From Roseiarcus sp963741405 (GTDB lineage Bacteria > Pseudomonadota > Alphaproteobacteria > Rhizobiales > Beijerinckiaceae): 64,000 nt of DNA. The notes under the pieces are model-generated. The model was not told the DNA's origin. It searched no databases and worked only from the letters and a program-made list of their open reading frames with translations. Below are positions 1 to 8,525 of this stretch, in pieces (positions within the stretch are counted from its first letter, which is position 1; each line of letters opens with the position of its first letter). Location of the stretch: assembly GCA_963741405.1 (NCBI GenBank), contig CAVUHX010000007.1, forward strand, positions 1 to 64,000, in the 5' to 3' direction. Made by a program: the position numbers and the translations under genes.

Positions 1-36
1 CGAACGAGGTGCGCTACCAGACTGCGCTACACTCCG
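1..36 (-). tRNA. tRNA-Pro, partial (5' half)
   Basis: The reverse complement of the first 36 bases reads as the 5' half of a tRNA: acceptor strand CGGAGTG (30-36), D-arm with GCGC/GCGC pairing around AGTCTGGTA, anticodon-stem strand CCTCG, then TTCG where the window stops. T32-T33 followed by CG gives an anticodon starting CG. With this body it matches what I remember of alphaproteobacterial tRNA-Pro(CGG). The 3' half lies outside the window. Confidence 0.75.
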
Positions 37-114
37 ACATGATCCGCACCGCGGCCAGAGCGGCCTTATATTCGGGTGTTCCGCGTCGCGCAAGCCTCGT
101 CGCGGGCAAATCTA

Positions 115-1392
115 TTTCATCGATTTTGAGATTCGAACCATATCAGGCTGCGTGGTCGAGCTTATAGGACCAAGAGTGGACGACGGGGTGTCGATTGAAG
201 TGATCCATGGCGGCCATGATGCGGTCCTTGAGTTCCTGTTTGGATGCGACGCGGATGTGGCGCAGCACCGAGCGGGCGAGCTTGGAGAAGAAACCCTCGA
301 CGAGATTGAGCCAGGAGCCATGCTTGGGGGTGAAGACAAAGGTGAAGCGGCCTTCCGGTTGGGCGGCGAGCCAAGCCTTGGTCTCCTTGGAGATGTGCGC
401 CGAATGATTGTCGAGGATCAGCTTGATCGCCGTATGGCTCGGATAGGCGGCGTCGAGGAGCTGGAGGAATTCAATGAATTCGCGGCTGCGGTGGCGGTCC
501 TTGACGAGAGCGTGGACCTGGCCGGTGAGCAGATCAATGCCGGCCAGCAAGCTGACCGTGCCGTGGCGCTTGTACTCGTAGTCGCGCGCGAAGGTCGCAT
601 GTCTGCCGGGCTCGGGCGGCAGGTCCGGGGCCGTCGTGGCGATTGCCTGAATGCCGGGCTTTTCATCGTAGGAGACAATCGCCACCGCATCGCTCGGCTT
701 TTGCTTCGCGGCGGCCGCGCTCTCCCGAATAAGCTTCACCTCGCCATAGACGCACAGAACCTCCGCCATCTTCTGCTTGAACTCCGGATCGCGGCGTTCC
801 AGGTAATAGCGGACCTTGTGCGGCTTGATCTCCTGCTCGTTGAGGATATTGCACACCGTCCCCTGGGCCAACTTGGCAAGGCAAGCGTGGCCCTCCGCCG
901 GCCCATGCTCACGCGCATGGCAGGCGAGAAGCCGCGTTGTCCACAATTCGTGGGGATAGCCGAGGTCCTTGGCCTTGCGGCAGGCGAGGTCGACAACCCA
1001 TGCCTTGGCCTCGGCGGTGATCGTCGCCTCCCTGCCGGGCCGCGGTCGATCGTCGAGCGCCGCCATCGGGCCATAGACCAACGCCCGCTCGACACAGCGC
1101 TGGACGGTCTGATGGTGCGCGCCCAAGGCTCGCCCCACCGCAAAAAACGATCCGTCTTCCCGGTAGGCCAGCAGCATCCGCGCTCGATCAACCCGGCTCG
1201 CCGATTCCGTTCGCGAGCGGGCAATCGCGCCCAACGCCGCCACATCCTCCTCGCCAATCGCCAATTCAATCGCCCGCCGTCGACCCGCCATCACCTCACA
1301 CCTCGCTTCCGAATCAAAGCAGCAAGGCTACAAACCACGTCAGGAAAAATAAATCCCGCGCGCATATGATTGGTTTCAACGATTCGATGAAC
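115..1392 (-). mobile_element. IS630-family insertion sequence, apparently complete
   Basis: The element holds one transposase gene. Its ends are imperfect inverted repeats: the left end (115-143) and the reverse complement of the right end (1364-1392) both carry TTCATCGA near the tip and CATAT on the inner side. A TA dinucleotide lies directly outside each end (113-114 and 1393-1394), the target duplication expected of IS630/Tc1-type elements. It sits between a tRNA-Pro gene and a liv-type transport operon and breaks no recognisable gene. Confidence 0.8.
143..1294 (-). CDS. IS630-family transposase
   Basis: A 383-residue DDE transposase. An N-terminal helix-turn-helix region (about residues 10-150) is followed by the catalytic domain, with Asp210 in SYDEKPG, Asp295 in LILDNHSAH and Glu333 in GSWLNLVEGFF. 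This is the IS630 spacing with a short D-to-E distance. The frame is intact, so the enzyme may be active. The start is ambiguous between two adjacent Met codons (1294 or 1291). The stop codon lies at the inner edge of the left inverted repeat. Confidence 0.92.
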   Translation of the reverse strand: MMAGRRRAIELAIGEEDVAALGAIARSRTESASRVDRARMLLAYREDGSFFAVGRALGAHHQTVQRCVERALVYGPMAALDDRPRPGREATITAEAKAWVVDLACRKAKDLGYPHELWTTRLLACHAREHGPAEGHACLAKLAQGTVCNILNEQEIKPHKVRYYLERRDPEFKQKMAEVLCVYGEVKLIRESAAAAKQKPSDAVAIVSYDEKPGIQAIATTAPDLPPEPGRHATFARDYEYKRHGTVSLLAGIDLLTGQVHALVKDRHRSREFIEFLQLLDAAYPSHTAIKLILDNHSAHISKETKAWLAAQPEGRFTFVFTPKHGSWLNLVEGFFSKLARSVLRHIRVASKQELKDRIMAAMDHFNRHPVVHSWSYKLDHAA

Positions 1393-1506
1393 TAGGCGCA
1401 ATGCAATCCGCCTTGTCACCTGCGGCGCGCGAAGGCTAAGGTTACGCTCAACAGAGACGGGGTGGTCAATGCGCGCGTGCGCGGCCCCGGCCGACGAGGA
1501 GCGCCC

Positions 1507-2694
1507 ATGACCCTTCGCCTGAAATCGTTAGCCTTCGCCGCGGCGCTGGTCGCCGGAGCGGGCGTCGCCAATGCCGACGATCTCAAGATCGCCCTCATCC
1601 GCGGCCTCACCGGACCGCTGCAGGCCTACGCCAAGCAGACCGAGACCGGCTTCATGATGGGTCTCGAATACGCGACCAAGGGGGCGATGACGGTCGACGG
1701 GCGCAAGATCGTCGTGATCACCAAGGACGATCAGTCGAAGCCGGACGTCGCCAAGACCGCGTTGACCGAGGCCTACGAGGACGACGGCGCGGACATCGCC
1801 GTCGGCACCAGTTCATCCGCCGCGGCCCTCGCCATGCTGCCGGTCGCCGAGGAGCACAAGAAGATCCTGATCGTCGAACCCGCCGTCGCCGACGACATCA
1901 CCGGCTCGAAATGGAACCGCTATATCTTCCGCACCGCCCGCAACTCGTCGCAGGACGCAATCTCCAACGCGGTCGCGATCGGCAAGCCCGGCGTCCATAT
2001 CGCCACGCTGGCGCAGGACTACGCCTTCGGCCGTGACGGCGTCGCGGCCTTCAAGGAGGCGCTCGCCAAAACGGGGGCGACGCTGGACGCCGAGGAATAC
2101 GCTCCGCCCGCAACCACAGACTTCACCGCCCCTGCTCAGCGCCTGTTCGACGCGCTGAAAGACAAGCCAGGCAAGAAGATCATCTGGATCATCTGGGCGG
2201 GCGCTGGCGATCCGCTCGACAAGCTCGCCGATCTCGATCCGGGCCGCTACGGCATCGAGTTGTCCACCGGCGGCAACATCCTGCCCGCGCTCGCGGCGTA
2301 CAAGCGCTTTCCTGGCCTCGAGGGCGCCGCCTACTATTACTATGGCATCCCGAAGAATCCGGTGAACGACTGGCTAGTCGCCGAGCACCAGAAGCGTTTC
2401 CACGCGCCGCCGGACTTCTTCACCGCGGGCGGCTTCGCGGCGGCCATGGCCGTCGTCGCTGCGGTCGAGAAGGCAAAATCGACCGATTCCGAGAAGCTCA
2501 TTTCGGCCATGGAAGGCATGTCGTTCGAGACGCCCAAGGGAACGATGATATTCCGCAAGGAGGACCACCAGGCGCTGCAGTCGATGTACGCCTTCAAGAT
2601 TAAGGTCGATCCCGCCGTCGCATGGGGAATTCCCGAGCTGACCCGCGAGCTCAAGATTGAAGACATGGACGTACCGATCCGCAACAAGCGATGA
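1507..2694 (+). CDS. livK: Branched-chain amino-acid-type ABC transporter, substrate-binding protein
   Basis: A 395-residue periplasmic binding protein. The chosen ATG gives a typical signal peptide (basic MTLRLK, hydrophobic core, cleavage near GVANA-DD). The mature part is a type I periplasmic-binding fold of the LivK/leucine-binding group, with early ALIRGLTGP and TGFMMGLEYA segments. It is the first gene of a five-gene operon whose junctions all overlap by four bases. The ligand cannot be read from sequence; these systems bind branched-chain or other amino acids, amides, urea or aromatic acids. Confidence 0.88.
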   Translation: MTLRLKSLAFAAALVAGAGVANADDLKIALIRGLTGPLQAYAKQTETGFMMGLEYATKGAMTVDGRKIVVITKDDQSKPDVAKTALTEAYEDDGADIAVGTSSSAAALAMLPVAEEHKKILIVEPAVADDITGSKWNRYIFRTARNSSQDAISNAVAIGKPGVHIATLAQDYAFGRDGVAAFKEALAKTGATLDAEEYAPPATTDFTAPAQRLFDALKDKPGKKIIWIIWAGAGDPLDKLADLDPGRYGIELSTGGNILPALAAYKRFPGLEGAAYYYYGIPKNPVNDWLVAEHQKRFHAPPDFFTAGGFAAAMAVVAAVEKAKSTDSEKLISAMEGMSFETPKGTMIFRKEDHQALQSMYAFKIKVDPAVAWGIPELTRELKIEDMDVPIRNKR

Positions 2695-3455
2695 CCTCGT
2701 CGCTCGAGACGCGCGATCTCACCATCCGCTTCGGCGGTCATGTCGCGGTCGATCACGTCTCCTGTGCCTTCCGGCCCGGCGAACTGACCGCCATCGTCGG
2801 GCCGAACGGGGCGGGCAAGACGACCTATTTCAACCTGATTTCCGGACAGCTGCGCGCCTCCGATGGCGCGGTCCTGATCGAAGGGCGGGACGTGACGGCC
2901 TTGAGCGCGCCCCAGCGCACGCGACTCGGGTTGGGACGGGCATTTCAGCTCACCAATCTCTTTCCCCGTCTCAGCGTCGCCGAGAACGTGCGGCTTGCCG
3001 TCCAGGCGCAAGCCGGCGTGCACTACGACATGCGGAAGCCGTGGCGGGCGAACACCGACCTCGTTCGCCGCGCCGACGCGGTGCTCGATTCCGTCGGCCT
3101 TTCCGGAAGGCGCGAGGCGCTCGCCTCGGCGCTTCCGCACGGCGATCAGCGCAAGCTCGAAGTCGCCATGATGATGGCGCTCGAGCCGAAGGTCTACATG
3201 TTCGATGAGCCGACCGCCGGCATGAGCGTCGACGAGGTTCCGGTGGTGCTCGATCTCGTCGCGCGGCTGAAGGCGGACCGGACCAAGACGATTCTGCTCG
3301 TCGAGCACAAGATGGACGTCGTGCGCTCGCTCGCCGACCGCATCATCGTCCTGACCAACGGCGCGCTGGCCGCCGACGGCGACCCGGCGACGGTGATCGC
3401 TTCGCCCGTCGTGCAGGAGGCCTATCTCGGGATCGCGCCGGGGAAGGCGGCATGA
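2691..3455 (+). CDS. livG: ABC transporter ATP-binding protein, LivG type
   Basis: A 254-residue nucleotide-binding subunit. It shows Walker A GPNGAGKTT, a LivG-like GRAFQLTNLFP segment and the Walker B region MFDEPTAGM. The C-terminal VQEAYLG signature is typical of LivG. The signature loop reads LPHGDQRKLEVA rather than the usual LSYGEQR, still a recognisable degenerate ABC signature. Its ATG overlaps the stop of the binding-protein gene (ATGA). It should pair with the next gene to energise the two downstream permeases. Confidence 0.92.
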   Translation: MTSSLETRDLTIRFGGHVAVDHVSCAFRPGELTAIVGPNGAGKTTYFNLISGQLRASDGAVLIEGRDVTALSAPQRTRLGLGRAFQLTNLFPRLSVAENVRLAVQAQAGVHYDMRKPWRANTDLVRRADAVLDSVGLSGRREALASALPHGDQRKLEVAMMMALEPKVYMFDEPTAGMSVDEVPVVLDLVARLKADRTKTILLVEHKMDVVRSLADRIIVLTNGALAADGDPATVIASPVVQEAYLGIAPGKAA

Positions 3456-4174
3456 GCGCCGCGCTCACGCTTCAGGGCGTGCACACCCACATCGGCCGCT
3501 ATCACATCCTCCAGAGCGTCGACTTCGACGCCCCGGCCGGCCGCACGACCATGCTGCTCGGTCGCAACGGAGCGGGCAAGACCACGGCCTTGCGCACGAT
3601 CATGGGGCTTTGGCGCGCCTCGAAAGGGCGCATCAGGCTCGGCGACACGGCGCTCGAGGGCCTCGCGTCGAGCGACGTGGCGCGGCTCGGCGTCGGCTAC
3701 GCGCCGGAGACGATGGCGGTTTTTTCCGACCTTACGGTCAGGGAGAATCTGGTGCTCGGCGCGCGCGAGGGACCGCTCGACGACGCGCGCCTCGCCTGGA
3801 TCTTCGGGTTTTTCCCGGCTTTGCGAAAGTTCTGGCTGTCGCGCGCGGGCTCACTCTCCGGCGGCCAAAAGCAGATGCTGTCGATCGCACGCGCCATCGT
3901 CGAGCCACGCCAGCTTCTGCTGATCGACGAGCCGACCAAGGGCCTCGCTCCCGCGATCGTCGGCTCGCTGATCGCGTGCCTCAGGGAGATCAAGGCGACT
4001 GGGGTGACGATCCTGCTCGTCGAGCAGAATTTTCGCGTCGCGGTCGCGGTCGGCGACGAGGTTCGGGTGATGGACAACGGGCGCATCGTCCACCGCGGCG
4101 CGATGAACGACCTTGCCGCCGACCAGGCCCTGCAGAACCGGCTGCTTGGCCTCAGCCTGGATTCGCACCAGTGA
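3452..4174 (+). CDS. livF: ABC transporter ATP-binding protein, LivF type
   Basis: A 240-residue ATPase with Walker A LGRNGAGKTT, signature SLSGGQKQML and Walker B LLIDEPTKGLAP, followed by LLVEQNF with the switch-region His replaced by Asn. That LVEQN pattern is usual for LivF. It overlaps livG by four bases and the permease start (GTGA) by four bases, so the operon is probably translationally coupled. Confidence 0.92.
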   Translation: MSAALTLQGVHTHIGRYHILQSVDFDAPAGRTTMLLGRNGAGKTTALRTIMGLWRASKGRIRLGDTALEGLASSDVARLGVGYAPETMAVFSDLTVRENLVLGAREGPLDDARLAWIFGFFPALRKFWLSRAGSLSGGQKQMLSIARAIVEPRQLLLIDEPTKGLAPAIVGSLIACLREIKATGVTILLVEQNFRVAVAVGDEVRVMDNGRIVHRGAMNDLAADQALQNRLLGLSLDSHQ

Positions 4175-5181
4175 GCGCGCTCGACGTCGGCGCCGCCCTG
4201 CCGCGGCGCAGGAGCGAGATCCTGCCTGCCTTGACGCCGCTCATCGTCGCGGTCGTCGCCGCGCCCTTCATCGGCACGGCCTCAACCTTCGTGACGCTGA
4301 CCGCCGCCGGCCTCGCAATGGGCATGATGATCTTCACCATGGCCTCGGGGCTCACCCTCGTGTTCGGCATGATGGACGTGCTGAACTTCGGCCACGGCGC
4401 CTTCATCGCGCTCGGCGCCTATGTCGCGACACTCGTGCTCCTGCCGCTCGCGACCTGGTCGAGCGCCGAATTGGTCGCGCTCAATCTCGCGGTCTTCGGC
4501 CTCGCGGTGATCGCGGCGGCGCTGGTCAGCGGGGCGCTCGGCTTCGTGTTCGAGCGGCTGATCGTCAAACCCGTCTACGGCCAGCATCTGCGCCAGATCC
4601 TGGCGACGATCGGCGGCTCGATCATCGCCGAGCAGCTCCTCTACGCCCTGTTCGGCCCGGACCAGATTCCGCTGGGTCTGCCGAAGACCTTCGAGGGCTC
4701 GTTCGTGTTCGGCGAGGCGGCGGTGGAGAAATACCGGGTGCTGGCGACGGCGGTCGGCCTCGTCGTTTTCGCCGGCGAGATGCTGATCCTGAACCGCACG
4801 AAGATCGGCCTCCTCATCCGGGCCGGGGTCGAGAACCGCGAGATGGTCGAGGCGCTCGGCTATCGCATCGACCGGCTGTTCGTCGGCGTGTTCATGGCGG
4901 GCTCGTCGCTCGCCGGCCTCGGCGGGGCGATGATGGCGCTCTATCGCGGACAGGTCAGCGGGGCGATCGGCGGCGAGTTTCTGGTGCTCTGCTTCATCGT
5001 CATCATCATCGGGGGCCTCGGCTCGGTCGGCGGGTCCTTCGTCGCCTCGATCCTGGTCGCCCTCATCGCCAATTACGCAGGCTTTCTCGCGCCGAAGCTC
5101 GCCCTCGTCTCCAACATCCTGGCGATGGTCGTCGTGCTGCTCTGGCGCCCGCGCGGCCTCTATCCGGTGAGCGGGCGATGA
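4171..5181 (+). CDS. livH: Branched-chain amino-acid-type ABC permease, LivH type
   Basis: A 336-residue inner-membrane permease starting at GTG 4171, which overlaps the livF stop. It has 8-9 hydrophobic segments and LivH hallmarks: LVFGMMDVLNFGHGAFIALGAY near the N-terminus and GGLGSVGGSF near the C-terminus. A longer open frame runs upstream inside livF, but the hydrophobic protein begins only here. It forms a heterodimer with LivM. Confidence 0.9.
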   Translation: MSALDVGAALPRRRSEILPALTPLIVAVVAAPFIGTASTFVTLTAAGLAMGMMIFTMASGLTLVFGMMDVLNFGHGAFIALGAYVATLVLLPLATWSSAELVALNLAVFGLAVIAAALVSGALGFVFERLIVKPVYGQHLRQILATIGGSIIAEQLLYALFGPDQIPLGLPKTFEGSFVFGEAAVEKYRVLATAVGLVVFAGEMLILNRTKIGLLIRAGVENREMVEALGYRIDRLFVGVFMAGSSLAGLGGAMMALYRGQVSGAIGGEFLVLCFIVIIIGGLGSVGGSFVASILVALIANYAGFLAPKLALVSNILAMVVVLLWRPRGLYPVSGR

Positions 5182-6248
5182 ACCTTCTTTCGGGCGATCC
5201 GCCGCGTGGACGCGCCCTGCAGATCCTGATCGTCCTGATCGTCGTTGCGCTGGCCCTGGCGCCGTTCCTGTTCCCGGGCGCCAAGGCGCTCAACACGGCG
5301 GCCAAGACCTGCGTGATGATCCTGCTCGTCGCCTCCTACGACGTGCTGCTCGGCTACGCCGGGATCGTCTCGTTCGCGCATGTGATGGTCTTCGGCGTTG
5401 GCGCCTACGGCGTCGGCCTCGCGCTTTACGCACTCGGGCCCAGCTGGGGCGCGCTCCTCCTCGGGCTTGGCGCCGCCAGTGTCCTGTCGCTCGCGCTGGC
5501 TCTGGCGATCGGCCTGTTTTCGCTGCGAGTCCAGTCGATCTTCTTCGCCATGGTGACGCTCGCCGTCGCCTACGCCTTCAACGTGCTGGCGTCCCAGCTC
5601 TCCTGGCTGACCGGCGGGGAGGACGGGCGCTCGTTCAAGGTCCCGGCCGTCCTTCAGCCGGGGTTCAGATGGCTCGATCATCCGATCTTCGGCGTCCAGG
5701 CCAACGGCAAGCTTCTCGCCTATTATCTCGTGTTCGCCGTCGTCGTCGTCGCCTTTCTCGTGCTTCTCAGGGTGGTCAACTCGCCGTTCGGGCGGGTGTT
5801 GCAGGCGATCCGGGAGAACCCGTTCCGCGCCGAGGCGCTGGGCTACCGCACCGTGTTCCACCGCACGCTCGCGACCTGCATTTCGGCGCTCGGGGCGACC
5901 CTGGCAGGCGCGCTCAGCGCGCTCTGGCTGCGCTATGTCGGGCCCGACACCGCGCTCTCCTTCTCGATCCAGGTCGACGTATTGGTCATGGTGGTGGTCG
6001 GCGGCATGGGCTCGCTCTACGGCGCGATCGTCGGGGCCGCCCTGTTCGTGCTGGCCGAGGCCTATCTGCAGGACGTGATGGGGGCCCTGTCGCATCTCGC
6101 CGCCGACGCGCGGCTGCCGCTCCTGCCGGCGCTCCTCCATCCCGACCGCTGGCTCCTCTGGCTCGGCCTCGCCTTCGTGCTGGCCGTCTATTTCGCCCCA
6201 CTCGGGATCATCGGGGCGCTGAGGCCGCGCGACGGCAAGGCGGAGTAA
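5178..6248 (+). CDS. livM: Branched-chain amino-acid-type ABC permease, LivM type
   Basis: A 356-residue multi-spanning permease starting at ATG 5178, four bases before the end of livH. LivM features are GYAGIVSFAHVMVFGVGAY, a cytoplasmic AIRENPFRAEALGYR loop (the EAA-like coupling motif) and VVVGGMGSLYGAIVGA. It is the last gene of the operon. No enzyme gene follows that would reveal the substrate. Confidence 0.9.
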   Translation: MNLLSGDPPRGRALQILIVLIVVALALAPFLFPGAKALNTAAKTCVMILLVASYDVLLGYAGIVSFAHVMVFGVGAYGVGLALYALGPSWGALLLGLGAASVLSLALALAIGLFSLRVQSIFFAMVTLAVAYAFNVLASQLSWLTGGEDGRSFKVPAVLQPGFRWLDHPIFGVQANGKLLAYYLVFAVVVVAFLVLLRVVNSPFGRVLQAIRENPFRAEALGYRTVFHRTLATCISALGATLAGALSALWLRYVGPDTALSFSIQVDVLVMVVVGGMGSLYGAIVGAALFVLAEAYLQDVMGALSHLAADARLPLLPALLHPDRWLLWLGLAFVLAVYFAPLGIIGALRPRDGKAE

Positions 6249-6514
6249 GGCTCGCGAAGCAGCCCGCCCCGGTCATCGCCCCTCGAGGGGCGAACCGGCC
6301 GTCGATGCCAAATGAAGGCTCCGGCGCGAATCGGCTCACGATCGAGCGAAATCAATGCGTTAGGTGCTCTTTTCTGCAACTTTTGCAAGAGGAGAACGCT
6401 GTAGGCGGTGATATTACACAAAATAATAAGGTTATTAATAATACCTGCCGCGGAACCCCTTCCGGTCCGGCCGGCGTCCGGCGAACGCTCGCCGCACAAG
6501 TCTCGAGCCTCCGA

Positions 6515-7360
6515 TCATCGGCGCCCGGGGCGACTCGCGATCACGAGGCCGATGCCGCCGAGCACGGCCGCGGCAGCGAGCGCCAGCCGGAGGCTGATCG
6601 TCTCGGCCAGGAAAAAAGTTCCGCCGAGCGCGGCGATGACCGGCACGCTCAATTGCACCGACGCCGCCTCGACGGCGCTGAGGCCCGGGAGGGCGGCGTA
6701 CCAGATCGTGTAGCCGAGGCCGGAGGCCGCAGCGCCGGACAGCACGGCGTAGGCGATCCCGAGCGCTGGAGGAGCTTCGCGGGCCGAAGCCGCAAGCGCG
6801 AGGGCGAGCGCCATCGGGACAGCGCGGAGGAAATTGCCGGACGTGGCGACGAGCGGATCCGACGCGCGCCGGCCCAGGATCGAATAGGCGCCCCAGGCGA
6901 TCCCCGCCGCCGCCATCAGCGCCGCCCCGGCGAGCGGCGGCGCCGAGACGCCGGGCGCGACCAGCACGATCAGCCCTCCGATCGCCGCCGAGAGGCCGAG
7001 CCACTGGCCCGGTGTCAGATGCTCGCCCCGGACGAGCCCCGTGATCACCATCGTCGCCTGCACCGCGCCGAACAGGATGAGGGCGCCGGCCCCCGCCGGC
7101 AGCGACAGATAGGCGAAGGAAAAGGCGCCAGCATAGGCGAACAAAGCGAAGGCCGCCCGCCAGGAGCCGCCGATCGCGCGCCCCCGCCGGGCGACGGCGG
7201 AGATCGCCGCGAGCATGGCGGCGCCGGACCCGATCCGCACCAGGGTGAACGTCGCCGGATCGACGCCCGTCTGTGTCAGCGCCAGCCGGCAGAGCACCGA
7301 GTTGGCGGCGAAGGCGACCATTGTCGCCGAAGTCAGCGCGATGGTTCCGGCTCTGGTCAT
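6515..7360 (-). CDS. DMT-superfamily (EamA) transporter
   Basis: About 281 residues with ten predicted membrane helices arranged as two EamA repeats, typical of the drug/metabolite exporter family. The start MTRAGTIALTS (7360) is preferred over a longer polar N-terminal extension. The substrate is unknown. It is convergent with the liv operon, from which it is separated by about 266 bp of lower-GC, featureless sequence, and divergent from the next gene. A second gene of this family, cut by an IS, lies at 63,097-63,417. Confidence 0.85.
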   Translation of the reverse strand: MTRAGTIALTSATMVAFAANSVLCRLALTQTGVDPATFTLVRIGSGAAMLAAISAVARRGRAIGGSWRAAFALFAYAGAFSFAYLSLPAGAGALILFGAVQATMVITGLVRGEHLTPGQWLGLSAAIGGLIVLVAPGVSAPPLAGAALMAAAGIAWGAYSILGRRASDPLVATSGNFLRAVPMALALALAASAREAPPALGIAYAVLSGAAASGLGYTIWYAALPGLSAVEAASVQLSVPVIAALGGTFFLAETISLRLALAAAAVLGGIGLVIASRPGRR

Positions 7361-7459
7361 GCTCCGCTCGACCTCCATCCGGCCGGGCTTGTCCTTGCCG
7401 GCCCCGGGCCGGCATCCCACCTGAGGTTAGTCTGGTCAAAACCGCGAAGGAGGCAATCC

Positions 7460-8101
7460 ATGAAAGTCGGCGTCATCGGATCGGGCGTGGTCGGGCAGAC
7501 CCTGGCCGCCGGATTTGTCAAACATGGCCACGAGGTCGCAATCGGCACCCGGGATCCGGCCAAGCTCGGGGAATGGGCGGCGAAAAATCCGGGCGCTCAG
7601 GTGATGTCGATGGCCGAGTCCGCCGCCTTCGGTGAGGTCGTTGTGCTGGCGGTCGCCGGAGCGGCAGCGCTCGAGGCGCTCGAGCAGGCCGGCGCGGCGG
7701 GGCTCGACGGCAAGCCGGTGATCGACGCAACCAATCCGATCGGCGGCGGCCCGCCGGTGAACGGCGTCCTGTCGTTTTTCACGACGCTTACGGACTCGCT
7801 GATGGAGCGGCTGCAGAAGGCCTATCCGCATGTCCATTTCGTCAAGGCGTTCAATTCGGTCGGCAATGCGCAGATGGTCAATCCGCAGTTCGCCGGCGGC
7901 CGGCCGACCATGTTCATCTGCGGCGACGACGTCGCCGCCAAGAAGACGGTCGCGGCGATCTGCGATCAGTTCGGCTGGGACGTCGAGGACATGGGAGCAG
8001 TCGAGGCGGCGCGCGCCATCGAGCCGCTGTGCATGCTCTGGTGCATCCCCGGGATCGCGAACGGCGACTGGTCGCCGCACGCGTTCAAGCTGTTGCGGTA
8101 G
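7460..8101 (+). CDS. NADPH-dependent F420 reductase-like dinucleotide-binding protein
   Basis: A 213-residue Rossmann protein. The N-terminal KVGVIGSGVVGQTLAAGF motif is a dinucleotide-binding loop, followed by GTRDPAKL, where the Arg would favour NADP(H). The family is annotated as F420-oxidoreductase-like or simply NAD(P)-binding. An AGGAGG-like ribosome site lies eight bases upstream of the ATG. The last 54 codons recur as a diverged fragment at 12,859-13,026, beyond the apr genes. The physiological substrate is unknown. Confidence 0.85.
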   Translation: MKVGVIGSGVVGQTLAAGFVKHGHEVAIGTRDPAKLGEWAAKNPGAQVMSMAESAAFGEVVVLAVAGAAALEALEQAGAAGLDGKPVIDATNPIGGGPPVNGVLSFFTTLTDSLMERLQKAYPHVHFVKAFNSVGNAQMVNPQFAGGRPTMFICGDDVAAKKTVAAICDQFGWDVEDMGAVEAARAIEPLCMLWCIPGIANGDWSPHAFKLLR

Positions 8102-8525
8102 GCGCGCCGGAAGCTGTGGACGGCGCCGCGGGCGCCAAAGATCACGTCGCCGACTCGCCTCCGAATGGCGGCGGACGACACAGTCGAGTTTCGAGGACGC
8201 ATGACGCCGGACGGGGAGTTTGCCACGGACGAACAGGCGCCCGCGGTCTGGGCGAAGCAAGGACTTTGAGGGTCCGCACCACCTTACCGGCGCTTGCTGA
8301 CCTTGAAGCGATTTTCAATTATCATGCAGTCTGCGCGCCATGAGGGTGCGTCGCGGGCTCAAACCCGCATCAAAACCTTCATCGATCTCTTGCCCACGCA
8401 CCCTTGATACGGTTTCCGGTTGGCTCGGGACCGGAAAGAGCGTCGGCGCCCCCTGTACCCTTGCGGGAGGAAAGGCGTTCTCTCGCACGCCGGCGGACGC
8501 CGCAGCGTTCTGACCAGCTGGGTGA
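8102..8525. other. Intergenic, 424 bp
   Basis: This lies between the dinucleotide-binding gene and the stop codon of aprA. I see no convincing gene or strong terminator hairpin. Its base composition is like that of the core genome. Confidence 0.5.

Noticed and set aside
152..1369. Long + strand open frame of 405 codons opposite the IS630 transposase
   Set aside because: It mirrors the transposase on the other strand, has no domain motifs, and its composition follows from GC-rich antisense codons.
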